Positions 33,873-46,200 of a DNA stretch of 64,000 nucleotides are shown one piece after another. Location of the stretch: contig JAKLTH010000283.1 of NCBI GenBank assembly GCA_025175895.1, forward strand, positions 558,001 to 622,000. The letters are read 5' to 3'. Made by a program: the position numbers and the translations under genes. The first letter of the stretch is position 1. Every line of letters starts with the position of its first letter. The notes under the pieces are model-generated. The model did not search any database. It was not told the origin of the DNA and saw nothing but the letters and a program-made list of their open reading frames with translations. The stretch is from Wurfbainia villosa (taxonomy: Eukaryota; Streptophyta; Magnoliopsida; Zingiberales; Zingiberaceae).

Positions 33873-35732
33873 CTACAGTCCCGCTAGGATAGCTTCATAT
33901 TCCACTTCATTATTAGATGCCCGATATTCCAGGCGAACTGCTAATCGAGTTTCTTCACCCTCCGGAGAAATTAATAGAATACCAACACCACTGCCTGTAG
34001 ATCCTGAAGAGCCATCTACGAATATATTCCATGCCTTTGATCCCCTCTCCTTCGTAGTTGAACCTTCTTCCGAACCACAAGGTACCTCGGCCAGGAAATC
34101 AGCGAGTGCCTGGGCCTTGATGACCGTGCGAGGTTGGTAGTGTATATCATACTCGCTTAGCTCTACCACCCATTTGGCTAACCTTCCCGAGAAATTTGGC
34201 TTAGTGAAGACCTTGCCCAATTCGCTGTGTGTTAAAACGGTGATAGGATGAGCCAAAAAGTATGGCCTCAATTTGCAGGCGGTTAGCACTAGGATATATG
34301 CCAGCTTCTCTAGCTCCGTATAACGGAATTCTGCTCCCTTCAGAATATGGCTGGTATAGTAAATAGGTTGCTGGTGAGAACCTTCTTGTTTCAGTAATAC
34401 CGAACTAACGGCTCCTTCTGAGATGGCCAGATACATCCATAGTGGTTCTCCATGTATTGGTTTAGCCAGCAGTGGGAGTCCCGCCAGATATTTCTTCAAC
34501 TCCTGGAAAGCTTGTTCACATTGATCATCCCACTGAAATTTAGTAGCTTTGCGCAAGATCTTGAAGAAAGGTAGCCCCTTGTCCGCCGATCTGGCTATGA
34601 ATCGGGATAAAGAAACGATCCTGCCCACTAACTTCTGGGTCTCTTGCAGATTAGTAGGTGACTTCATGTTGCATAAGGCCTGCACCTTCTCGGGGTTGGC
34701 TTGCAACCCCTTCTCAGTCACAATGTACCCCAAGAACTTACCACTTTTTACCCCGAACAAGCATTTGTTAGGGTTTAGCTTCATATTAAATCGCCTTAAT
34801 GTAGCGAAGGTTTCATTCAAGTCCTTGACCAAATCCCGAGTGACCTTCGACTTGACCAGGATGTCATCCACGTAGACCTCCACATTCTTCCCTTTCTGTT
34901 CTGCAAAAATTTTGTCCATAAGGCGCTGATATGTAGCCCCGGCGTTCTTCAATCTGAACGGCATGACCACATAGACATATAATCCCCCTGCAGTCACAAA
35001 GTTAACCCTCTTTCGATCTTCTTCGGCCAAAGGTATTTGATGATATCCCTGATATGCATCCATTAGGGAAACCACTTCATATCCTACGGTAGAATCCACC
35101 AGTTGATCAATACGAGGCAAGGGGTAGCAGTCTTTAGGGCAGGCTTTATTCAAATCATGGAAATCGATACACATCCTCCATTGCCCAGAAGGCTTGGGGA
35201 CCAAGACTACATTAGAAACCCATTCGGGGAACTGAATTTCCTTTACATGGCCCGCTTTTAGTAGCTTATCCACTTCTTCGGCTATGACCTTGTCCTTTTC
35301 TGGTCCAAAATGTCGCCTCTTCTGTTGGACGGGTCGGGCTCCTCTAATGATGTTGAGGTGGTGTTCCGCTACTTGAGGATGGATACCCGTGAGATCATGC
35401 ACATCTCTTGCAAAGATGTCCTCATTCTCCTTTAAGCAAGCCACCAGCTCCCCTTTGACATCCAACTGCTGTGCTATCCGTGTGGTCTTTCCCGGAGCGA
35501 TTTCCACCGGTTCTCCCTCCTCTATTTTATCATCCTTGGGGGGAGATTCCTCCAGGACGCAGACGTCGGTAGCGATGACAGCTTTGCCTTTTAGGTCTTC
35601 AGTTCTGGCCTTCTTTTGATCGTCCCGAACCATTTGCACATAGCAGCTCCGGGAGGCCTTCTGTTCTCCATGAACTTCTCCCACCAATTGTCCCACTGGA
35701 AATTTCAGCTTCTGGTGGTACGGGGAAGCCAC
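33873..35732 (-). pseudogene. Tat pol, reverse transcriptase, RNase H and start of second RNase H
   Basis: A minus-strand frame of 619 residues between two TAG codons (35736-35738 and 33873-33875), in the same frame as its neighbours. RT (about residues 168-340) shows WRMCIDFHDLN, the LMDAYQGYHQIP phrase and the catalytic YVDD (about residues 287-290, 34863-34874). RNase H follows (about 420-550; SRFIARSADKGLPFF lies between). At 565-619 a second RNase H starts with FVDGSSGSTGSG and EYRASNNEVEYEA. Two RNase H domains define the Tat lineage. The frame itself is undamaged internally. Confidence 0.93.
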
Positions 35733-35735
35733 GGC

Positions 35736-36396
35736 CTAAAAAAGGGTGAGGAAAGGGCGCCCAAGAATAGCGTTATAAGTGGATGGAGCATCCACGATAA
35801 GGAAAGGGATTATACTAGTTTTTTGGCGGGGCTTTTCACCCAGAGTTAAAGGCAATGAAATCTGCCCCGTCGGGTGGACCATGTGCCCTGCGAATCCGAA
35901 GAGGGGAGTGGACACATCTTCTAGCTGGGCATTTCCCAGTTGTATCTGCCTGAAGGCCTCCTGGAAGAGGATGTTGACAGAGCTCCCCAAGTCAACTAGT
36001 ACCCGGGCCACTTCATAATTAGTCAGGGATATACGGATAACCAAGGCGTCCGTATGAGGCAGCAGAACACCCTGCAGATCTTCTAGCCCGAGCAAGCGGT
36101 GGCGCGCTTATATCGTCGATGACGATGGCCAAACTCTCCATAAGACGGGCGTATGACTTTCGTGCCCGGTTAGAGTCCCCGTCAGTAGGTCCTCCGGCTA
36201 TCACATGGATAACTCCCCGAGGGGGAATGTCATCTGAAGTGGAGGAAGGGCCCTCACCTGATGGGCCTTCTTGAGAGACCACCTCTCGGGACGGCGTTTG
36301 GGGGAAAGTGACCCGAGGTTGTTGATTATACGGCCCCGGACGGGCGACATTGGTTCGGGGGCCTCGCCGTGCCGACCCTCCTGCTTGATACCTCAA
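35736..36396 (-). pseudogene. Tat gag-protease junction and aspartic protease
   Basis: Two overlapping minus-strand frames. 36396-36019 covers a Pro/Arg-rich linker up to SLAIVIDDISAPPL. The protease frame 36095-35736 starts LGLEDLQGVLLPHTDALV and holds VDLGSSVNILF, where the usual D-T/S-G is D-L-G, and ends NAILGRPFL. A frameshift near 36085-36100 separates them, and a TAG at 35736-35738 separates protease from RT in the same frame. The active-site Thr-to-Leu change would itself be unusual in a working enzyme. Confidence 0.85.
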
Positions 36397-37648
36397 TTGC
36401 AGATATGCAACATGGAGGCGATCTAGTTCTTCTTGTAACTTGAAACATCGATTGCTACTGTGACCATACTCTGTATGATATTGGCAAAAGAACGGGGCTG
36501 GGGATTACGCGGGATCCCCCGGTGTCCCAAGGGTCGTTGTAGCAGACCCTGTTGATCGTAGAACTCCATTTCACGTTCTTTCCAAGTCCTCACAGGAGGA
36601 AGCACTTCAGCAGCCATGATTTGCAATGGCGGGGCGGGGCGAACTCCCTGTAGCATTGGTCGAGGCCTCGGAGCCTCGTGCCGAAAAGGTCTTGTATACT
36701 CCCGCCGAGGGGGAGCTTGAGGAACAATGACGAGCCCTTTCATTGGGATCATCACCTTTAATCCTTCTTCTTCACGGATAAACTGCTCTGCACGGCTCAG
36801 TAGCTCTTCATAGCTATCCGTAGGCTGTCTCAACAAAGAACTAAGGAAGGGGCCCTCCTTCAGCCCGTGCTGAATGACACCTCTGAAGGACTCAGATCGG
36901 GCTGCGGGGATTCCCCTGGCCGCTGAGGTGAATCGATGGATATACCCCCTAAGGGATTCTGAAGGTCCCTGGGTGATATGCATTAACATAGAGGCGTCTT
37001 GCTTATACGCCTTGCAGCTGACAAATTCTCGACTGAACATTCTCTGGAAGTCAGCGAAACAGGTGATAGATCCTGGGGGCAGAGTAGTGAACCACTTTTG
37101 CGCCGAACCAATCAGGGTGGTCCGGAAGACTCGACACTTGAGAGCGTCAGATAACAGTGAAGCGAGGCCGCTCCATCGAATTGAGATATGTGCTCTTCCG
37201 GATCCGTCGAACCATCGTACTTACAGACCTGAGGATTTTGGAAGTAGGATGGAGGGAGCTCCGAAAGAATGTTCATCGTGAAGGGGCTGGTCTCGTAGAA
37301 TTCCGGAGGTCTGGTTGATTGACTTTCACCCTGTTCCTCCCGGCGCGTTTGGGTGAAGGGCATAGTATTCTGAGGTGTTCTTCCCCCGATTACGCCTCCA
37401 GGCAACACATCACCGTGGGCGGCTGTACGAGAGGGAGGAGGCATTTCTGGGAGGGGATCTCGGGAAGAAGGTTCCCCGGAATGTGGGTGAAGATACCCAG
37501 TCCTTCTCCTTTCCCTAGCGAGGGCTTCAGTGACAGCGTCATCCACCAAGGCCTTTAGCTGTGATGGTAGAAGAGTGATGGGGCGCTCCTCCGCCGGAGA
37601 TATCAGGTTGTTGCATTTCTTCGGGTTGCATCTCAACGTCCAGCTCAA
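36397..37648 (-). pseudogene. Tat gag
   Basis: It starts with ATG at 37648, three bases after the PBS. The N-terminal frame (37648-37112) has LPSQLKALVDDAV and DGSTDPEEHI. A frameshift near 37150 moves the reading to 37040-36423, with RMFSREFVSCKAYKQD and LRGYIHRFTSAA, typical of plant gypsy Gag (Retrotrans_gag). A second shift near 36490 leads to the reading YHTEYGHSSNRCFKLQEEL, a Tat-type Cys/His region. So gag is interrupted twice. The normal product forms the particle. Confidence 0.88.
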
Positions 37649-37651
37649 ATG

Positions 37652-37669
37652 TTCCCACAGACGGCGCCA
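37652..37669 (-). promoter_or_regulatory. Primer binding site of the Tat element
   Basis: On the minus strand TGGCGCCGTCTGTGGGAA lies two bases after the 5' LTR. The first nine bases match the complement of the plant tRNA-Asp 3' end (TGGCGCCGT); the tRNA identity is an inference. Confidence 0.75.
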
Positions 37670-37671
37670 AC

Positions 37672-38951
37672 TGATGCGGGTACGGGGAAAAAATCCGTTC
37701 GCTCCATTTTCAAGGCGATGAAGCGATGAGGGAGGTCTCGGAATATTCTTCCCCGGCCGTGATCAGTAAAGAATAAGAAGATGAAATAGACGAAACGCGA
37801 AAACCCGACACCAGCAATCGAGATTCAGACACAAGATGTAACGTGGTTCGGAATAAGGATTCCTACTCCACGGGGGTGAGGTTTATCACCAGATGCGGTG
37901 CCTAAGCACTTTCACTATGAAGATCCTCCTTTACAGAAAGCAAGTTTCCGAAGGTGGAGGAGAATTGACCTCTTACAATGATGTTACAAGATGAGGAAAA
38001 TACAAGAGACTTAACAAACAGCAGATCTCCGTCCTCCTTCTCCGGCGAGATCGTTCTTCCTCTTCTCTCGTTTCCTCTTCTCTCTTGCTGGGTGCGAATG
38101 ATTGCGGATCAATCCTTCTTTTCTCCTTGCTTTCTCCCTTTTATCTTCCCTCCTTCTTCAACGTAACGTCGTGGATTATCTCCATCGTACACGTGGCCAC
38201 CTTCTCCTCCTGGAGAATAATTCTGTTACAAATATGAAGAACGAGGACTCCCCCGAATATTGCGTGGGGCCCCCTAAGCCGTTGCATAGCACCTTTCCCT
38301 TTACTTTTCAGGCAACGAGGTTAAACTGTCTCCCTCACCCCTCTGCTTTGGGTGAAGTTAACTTAGGCCCCTAGACCATAGGTGACCTAGCCTTAGGGTT
38401 TCTCCTCAAACCGAACCAATTCTCCTTTTTCCCGTACCAAACTTCTTTCGCGTCGATTAGGTTGAGTTGACCCTTCTTCCTCCATCCCATTGGCTTCTGG
38501 AATTGCCTAGTTGAACCAGTTCCTGTTCCTCTGTTAGCGAAGTGCCTTCCGCCTCTTTTCCACCTGCGTCCCTTGCTTCTAGCATTCGCCCGTGCCGATG
38601 GCTCTCGCTACTTGTTCGTGCCGATGACCTCTGGTACTTGCGCCCGTGTCGATTGCTCTCGCTATTTGTCCGTGCCGATGACCTCTGGTACTTGCGCCCG
38701 TGTCGATTGCTCTCGTTACTTGTCCGTGCCGATGACCTCTGGTACTTGCGCCCGTGTCGATTACTTCTGATAACTCTCGCCCGTGTCAATGGCTTCGTCT
38801 AACTCTCGCCCGTGCCAATGGCTTCTGATAACTCTCGCCCGAACTGTTTCTCCTTTTCTCCCTTGGTCGAACCAGGTGTTTTGGGACGGGTCACGGATCA
38901 CCTGCTAACCCTTCTATTGGGAATTAGGTAGAAAAAGTACCAGTAGTATCA
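37672..38951 (-). repeat. 5' LTR of the Tat element
   Basis: 1280 bp, TGATGC at the left and GTATCA at the right (TGAT/ATCA inverted ends). It contains three 54-bp units built on gtgccgatgacctctgg. It would carry the promoter for the minus-strand genomic RNA. Confidence 0.92.
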
Positions 38952-38956
38952 AATGC

Positions 38957-39482
38957 CTTCTCTTTTTGTTCCTTCTTCTTCGTGAGGTAGATTGTCACTG
39001 TAAATCTCTCTGTTCTTTTGTAGATTTTCTTGTTTAAAATGGTTCGTATTCATTTGCACTGTGTGGATCTCTAGATAGAGAAATTGCAAAAATATTATCA
39101 TCTCAATTTGTGTTTGTATTAAATTGGATATGTATAAACTTCATTCATTATCACGAGGAAAGAGATAATAGTTGAATTTTTTAATTTATGCATTATAGTA
39201 TTTTTTTTAAGAATTTCTTAATGATAATATGAGATTCTAGCTAATATAGTCTTGTGATGAAATTTTTTGAATAATTCCAAACTATCTTGCCTCGCTAGAA
39301 CTTAATTAATTAATAAATTTATTTAGTTTATTCAACTTAATTAGTTTAATCACTTGCAATCTATTATGTTATTATATTTGATGTAGATATCCTTTTAACT
39401 AGTCAATTATGTACATCCAATAATAAGATCAGCCTACTATTTATTATTAAGTTTAATTTACTTAATTAATTTAGGTGGCTAT
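38957..39482. other. AT-rich spacer between the Tat and CACTA elements
   Basis: Host sequence continuous with 16294 before the Tat insertion. No gene seen. Confidence 0.6.
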
Positions 39483-40560
39483 CACTACGAAAAAATTATT
39501 TTTTGGCGACGAAATTTAGCAACGAATTATTTTCGTTGCAAATCTGCAACAAATATAGCAACGAATCTTAGGTTTCGTCGCAAATTTAGAACGAAATAAA
39601 TTTTCATCGCCAATTTGCGACGAAAAATAAATTCGTCGGAAATTTCTGCAACGAAATTTGAATTCGTTGCACAAATTTGCGACGAATTTTTTTTTTCGTC
39701 GCATAATTCAACAACGAATTAAGAATTCGTCGCAAAAAATTGCAACGAATCCCTGATTCGTTGCAATTATTTGCGACGAATCGACGATTCGTTGCAAAAA
39801 TAATATTAATATTAAAAAATAAAATAATGTTTTAAAAAGTTAAATTTTTTTTTTTTAATTTGCAACGAATCCACGGATTCGTTGCAAATTTTTGCAACGA
39901 ATCCGTGGATTCGTTGCTAAATTAAAATTATTAACGTTTTAAAAAGTTTAATTTTTTTTTTTATAAAAAATTTGCAACGAATCTTTGGATTCGTTGCTTA
40001 ATTAAAATTATTAACGTTTTAAAAAGTTTAATTTGTTTTATAAAATATTTGCAACGAATCCGTGGATTCGTTGCTAAATTAAAATTATTAACGTTTTAAA
40101 ATTTTTAATTTGTTTTTTATAAAAATTTTGCAACGAATCCAGTATTCGTTGCAAATTTGCAACGAATCCTGGATTCGTTGCATTGCAAAAATTTGCAACG
40201 AATCCAGGATTCGTTGCTAAATTAAAATTATTAACGTTTTAAAAAGTTTAATTTTTCTTTATAAATTAAAATTATTAACGTTTTAAAAAGTTTAATTTGT
40301 TTTTTATAAAAAAATTTGCAACGAATACTGGATTCGTTGCAAATTTTTGCAACGAATCCAGTATTCGTTGCAAATTTGCAACGAATCAGTGGATTCGTTG
40401 CTAAATTAAAATTATTAACGTTTTAAAAAGTTTAATATTTTTTTATAAATTAAAATTATTAACGTTTTAAAAAGTTTAATTTGTTTTTTATAAAAAATTT
40501 GCAACGAATCTTTGGATTCGTTGCAAATTTGCAACGAATCCAAAGATTCGTTGCAAATTT
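39483..40560. repeat. Left subterminal palindrome array of the CACTA element
   Basis: About 14 near-perfect palindromes with arms gcaacgaatcc and ggattcgttgc and a 1-3 base centre (for example at 39893). They are spaced by AT-rich segments that also repeat (aaattattaacgttttaaaa). Subterminal arrays of this type bind the TNPA/TNP1 protein in known CACTA elements. The right end (about 53050-53723) has related cgtcgcaaa/tttgcgacg motifs. Confidence 0.88.
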
Positions 40561-41130
40561 TATTTCACTTTACCTTCCTCGTCATGGCCGAACCCTCAAA
40601 TCCTTTCTTAATTTCCCTCCGCTGCGCCGATTTTCCCTTCGCCTCGCCTACTTTGCCTTGTTCCACGACTTGTCGTCCATCCGTGGCCATACCCCGACCC
40701 GCCCGCACTAACGTCGGCCCACCTAGCCGTGGCCTTCGTCGGCCAAGCCGCCCGCCACGATCCGCCATGCGCCGAGGTCGCAGTGCCCTCGTCCGACCGC
40801 CGCTTTGCCCCATGGCGACCCTCCGCCCCCCGAGCCCGCCTCCTGGCCGCCTGGGTTACACACGTATGATTGGTCTCGAGCCGTGGAAAGGGGTCGCAAC
40901 ATGCTCCTCCCGGTTCCCCTCTTTGCTCCCTATACTTCGCGGCTTCCTTTCTCTTTGATCATGGAATCTGTATGCAATCTCTTTTGCTTTCGGATTTTAT
41001 GCGTTTTTGCCAGCGGTTATGTATCTTGAAATATCTTCTTTTTGCGATCGGTGATTACCGATATCGTGGTCTCCATGGATCGGAGTTTGATTGTCGGATC
41101 GTAAGTGAGAAGAACTGTAGAGATTCTTAG
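40561..41130 (+). other. GC-rich first-exon-like region of the CACTA element
   Basis: A block far richer in GC than its surroundings with an open frame from ATG 40584 (MAEPSNPF...) of Arg/Pro-rich content that I do not recognise. Position after the subterminal repeats suits a promoter and leader of the transposase transcript. It could also be a captured host gene fragment. Confidence 0.35.
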
Positions 41131-43208
41131 CTATGGATTCCTTTGGGGTTTGCGAAAATTGATTACCAGGGACTGAAAACGTGTTTCCATTTGCTTGATT
41201 TGGAAATTTGCTGATTGCTTAAGCATGAAGATCTACTACGGTTAAGCATCTACTACGGTTGTTTTTCTTGTTAAGTCGATAATTTCCTTGAATTGGAATT
41301 TGCTGATTGCTTAAGCATGAAGGCTCCTGGGTTTTAGGGTAATTAAATATTTTTCACTGAATTCCTAGTCTTTAATTGGGGCGATCGATATCAATATCCT
41401 AGGTTCTTGAGCTAGTAGTGAGGTAACGTAGACTTCAACAGTTTTGTCAAATCTCCCTTTGTCTCGACACTGGAATTGCTTTGTCTGATAAATGCCATTT
41501 GGATTTAATGTTTTTTTCTTCTACTTTGTACATATGTATATACAAAAATGGTTATCTTATTTGTACAGACTCTATAACCAACACAATAGATCTGCCAAAC
41601 ACTTTTAGGGAGCTCCCATTTCTTTGCTTGTTTTGTTTACTTATTGTGCTGGATTATACCCGCGACTCATAAATACTCATTAAGCAATGACAATTTAACC
41701 TCTATCTCACCCCAGTATTGTACTATGGATGATCTGAGCTACATGCAAACGAATTATTGCTCGATTCATGATGTGGATTATAGCTTATTGATATTTTCTA
41801 AAAGTAGCTAATGAGTCATTGACAAGGAGTAAATTTGCATTCAAAAATTATATTGGGAGGACCATCTCCCTTTTTTTCTGTACTCTTATTAGTTAGCTTA
41901 GCGTCCATGTTCTCGGTATTGATTTGCTATGTTATTTTTTGTCCATCTTTGAATTGACTCCGCATGATATCTCAATCTTTGCTAGAACTATGTTTCTTGG
42001 TACCTGGATTTATCTGTACCATGGTAAAGGTTGGCTTATGAACATTCTTAAAGGTAAGTTACACGATAAACACATGCTACAATTTCATCAATGTCAATGT
42101 CTTTGTGTTAGAAAACTGAAAAGGTAGCCTGACCAATGTTAATAGCATCTACATTCAGATACTAATCTTTAGCTGGTGTTGGAAAAATCAGAATTGCTTA
42201 TCCTATTTCTCATAGTATGTACTTGTGTAGACCTGCTTTGTAGGAAACAAAATTTACAATTTTTTGATGAATATTGTCCTGTACGAGTATGAACTGCAAA
42301 AAACTTAATTGTCATTTAGGTGCCCAAGAAAGTCTTGAAGAAACATTAATAATAGATTTAGTGGCTCTTAATTAGTTTCAACTGGGATAATTCCTCAAGT
42401 ATTTTAGCTAAAATTAATTTCATTTATATTCTACACATGTATAGTTAATTGTGAGTAAATGTTTCTTCGCTGTGCTAATTCCTATGCATTTGTTTAGTGA
42501 TATTCTGCAAAAAATCTTTGATGATGGTCAATATTTTTGGTGGTCTTGCTTTGTCTCTGATCTCTTTTTTTTTTTGTGAGTAATTCAGTACTTGTGTCTC
42601 ATCCCTGGTATTGTTTCTCTTTACTATACATCAGGATAAGGACTGTCGGCAGCCACTCGCGAGTCCACCCGGCCAGCCGTCGGTAGGCACCAGTTAGGTC
42701 TCTGTCTGTCAGAGGTCAAACGATCGCCGCTGTGTAGCCGTAAACGACCACTAATCGCCCGCTTCGGAGGCGCCGACCACCAGTGGTATAATTTTTTTTT
42801 TTTAAATCATTGTTATTTTTAATATTGAAAATTATATTATTGTTAATTTTCTGTGTTAATCTATAGTGGTATTAGAGTGGTATGATATAGGTTAATTGCG
42901 CCCGATGCATTTCATTCAAAATCATACTAGGACTCCAATGATATTACCATAATCTTGCAGATTTTTATGCCTGTGCCCAATTCATTGACACCTTAATTCC
43001 ATGGTGTATAGCATAAGATAGTGAGATGTCTTTTTATAACAAAGGATAATGTATACTAAATGCAGTAATACATGAAAACATATTATATGTTATTATATCC
43101 TGATTTTGCAAACATTCAACTCATGTAACATATATAATATATCCTGATTTGTGAACTAATGTATATTCGTATTATTGTAATTTCTAGGTGTTTATATTAA
43201 TATAATTG
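41131..43208. other. Intron-like region of the CACTA element
   Basis: AT-rich and non-coding, with a 26-base phrase containing aatttgctgattgcttaagc repeated near 41208 and 41300. A sharply GC-rich patch of about 150 bp (about 42640-42785) stands out. No protein feature seen. Confidence 0.45.
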
Positions 43209-43209
43209 A

Positions 43210-46200
43210 TTGAAAATGTATATAATGCGCGTGAAAGGAGTTGGATGTATAATAGGAATTTACAGATGTCGTGGTTTAACTGATGAATTTATGAGTGGGT
43301 TGCAAGAGTTTTTAAATTTCGCAGCTAGTAATGTTGAGTTTATGGATGGTAATCAGATAAGGTGTCCGTGCAGAAAGTGTCACAATGGTAGATTTTTACC
43401 GTCTAGCAAAGTTTCAGAGCATCTTTGTAGATTTGGATTCGTTGCAAATTACTATAACTGGACATGTCATGGTGAACCATTTATATCTGATGAAGTTTAT
43501 GATAGACACAACACACAAGTCTCTAGGGATCAAAGTGATTATAATCAATTAAATCCATATCAGAGGATGATATATGATGTAGCGGGCCCGATTCCCCAAT
43601 CACAAGGTGCAACTTCAAGTTGTCCTCCAACAATTGAGCAAATGTTTACTAATGCATCACCCTTGGAAGAGGTGCACGAATGTATATCGGTCGTAATATG
43701 AATAATGAAGCATATCTCAAATTTCAGAGGTGTTGAGTCTTTGCAGATGCACCTTTATGGGTTGGTTGTGAGACTCACACTAAACTATATCGCTCACCGC
43801 AAGAATGTTGAATGTCAAGGCGAGAGCACAATGTGCGAAGAGTGTTTTAATAATTTTGTTCAAGCTTTTGAAGAGGCATTGCTATTGATAATATCTTGAT
43901 GATTTGTACAGTATGAAAAAACTGATGAAAGAATTAGGACTACCAGTGGAAACAATTGATGAGTGCAGAGATGGGTGTATGTTATATTGGGGAGATGATG
44001 CAGATCTGGATGTTAGTAAATTCTCTAATAAAGAAAGCTACAAGAGCACTAGTAGGAGGCAAGACGAGCGTAAATCATATAGTCGATTGTTTTATTTGCC
44101 TTTAACTCCTAGGTTACAAAGGCTTTATGCATCGAAGACAACTGCTGAACACATGACTTGGCATGCAAATCATCGAACAGAAGAGGGACTAATGTGTCAT
44201 CCATCAGATGCAGAGGCGTGGAAAAATTTTGATAGAACATATCCTGATTTTGCAAAGGAGACTCAAAATATTAGGTTAAGTCTCTGTGCTGACGGATTTG
44301 CTCCATTTGTAAATCAGAAGACACTATTCTTGTTGGCGATTATATTAACTCCGTATAATCTTCCGCTCGGGATGTGCATGAAAACACCGTATATGTTTTT
44401 AACATTGGTTGTGCAGCCCAAAAATCGAAGAAGTTAATAGATGTTTATATGCAACCATTGATTGCGAGCTAAAACAACTATGGGATGAAGGTTTTCCTAC
44501 ATACGGCGTTCATACTAATCGGATGTTTGTAATGAAGGGCTCTTCTTTGGACCATTAATGACTTTCCTACTTATGGTATGCTATCGGGTTGGAGTCTTGG
44601 ATCTTAGGATGCCCAATATGTATGGAGAGATCAAAGTCGATTAGATTGAAGCATGGTAAGAAGCCGAGTTATTTTGATTATCACAGACAATTTTACCACT
44701 AAATCATAATTTAAGGAATAAAGATGAATTCACTAGGAATCGAATTGAAAGAACACCTCCGCCATTGAGATTGGTATCGTCAAGATATTTGGTCTGAGTT
44801 CTTCACTTTCCATCTGTTATTGAAGAGCCACATGATACAACTTATGGATATGGAAGCAACCATAAATGGACCAAACGAAGTATATTTTGGGAGTTACCGT
44901 ATTGGTTTAGTAATTTGATTCATCATAATCTCGATGTTATGCATATTGAGAAGAATGTTTTTGATAATCTGATAAATACAGTGATGAATATCACCGGAAA
45001 AACAAAAGATAATCTGAATGCAAGAAAAGATATGTGACTCATTTGCAAACGACCCAGCCTTGATGTTGATGAAAATAGTAGAGGACCAAAACCAAAGGCA
45101 GTTTATACATTGAATAAGGAACAGAGACGTGTTGTTTGTGAATGGTTGAAGTCATTGAGATTTTCTGATGGGTATGTTTCTAATCTTGGGAGATGTGTTG
45201 ATATGAAGGAATGCAAATTGATGGGTTTGAAAAGCCATGATTGTCATATATTCATGGAAAGACTTATTCCTATTGCCTTTAAAGAACTCTTACCGAATTT
45301 TGTCTGGGGTGTCATGACAGAGTTAAGTATTTTTCTTCATGATATATGCTCAACAGTTTTGGGATATTCACACATGGAGAAGTTAGAGAGAGACATTCCA
45401 ATTATTTTGTGCAATTTAGAAAGGATTTTTCCGCCTGCATTTTTTGATTCAATGGAACATCTTTTGGTTCACTTGCCATATGAGGCCAAAGTTGGAGGAC
45501 CAGTTCATTATCGATGGATGTATCCTTTTGAAAGGTATAATTCGCATATTCTATATTTCGTTAAAATTGCATAAAAATGTTTAATTTTTTTATATATTCA
45601 TTTCTAATACAATTTATTATATTACAATCAGATTCTTATATCATTTGAAGAAAAAAGTTAAAAATAAGGCACATGTTGAAGCCTCTATTGTGAATGCATA
45701 TATTGTGGAGGAAGTAACAACTTTTGCATCATATTATTTTGAGCCTCACATTCAGACCAAAAGACGGAAATCCGGAAGGAATGATGAAGGTCCTGTCGAT
45801 CCCAATTTAAATTCTTTCTCAATTTTTAATTATCTTGGTCGACCAAGTGGATCGTGTAAGCAACGATACTTAACTGATCAAGAATGGCGAGCAGCCCAGA
45901 CATATGTTTTACTTAATTGTCCAGAAGTATCGCCATATTTCGAGTTAGTATATATTTCCTATTTCTTCGTCAAGTGTTAATTTGTTTATGTTATAATACA
46001 ATTTTTTATTATAGGATTTTCCAAAACTTATACTCTGAAATCCCGACACGTGACTTTGATCACTTCTGCGATCAGGAATTTGCACCATGGTTCAAATCAT
46101 ATGTAAGCAGTTTTAATTACCTCATTTTTGTTTACACATATCTTAACTTTTAAATAAATATCATTTTCATTTGAGTATAGGTTTATGATAATCAAACTCA

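Larger units (their letters stand above)
16295..38956 (-). mobile_element. Tat-lineage Ty3/gypsy LTR retrotransposon, hosting a nested Copia element
   Basis: The whole insertion is flanked by the 5-bp duplication aatgc (16295-16299 and 38952-38956). The left LTR starts TGATGC at 16300, the right LTR ends GTATCA at 38951. Coding is on the minus strand, so the right LTR is the 5' LTR. Order: LTR, PBS, gag, protease, RT, RNase H, a second RNase H, integrase, a long 3' region with antisense genes, LTR. Two RNase H domains and antisense extra genes are marks of the Tat lineage (related to Ogre, Retand, Grande). Without the 6973-bp nested element and its 5-bp duplication it is about 15.7 kb. gag-pol carries several lesions, so it is not autonomous now. 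Confidence 0.92.

Noticed and set aside
40512..40958. 148-codon frame as a host gene
   Set aside because: Arg/Pro-rich reading of a GC-rich block with three overlapping alternative frames; kept only as a first-exon-like region.
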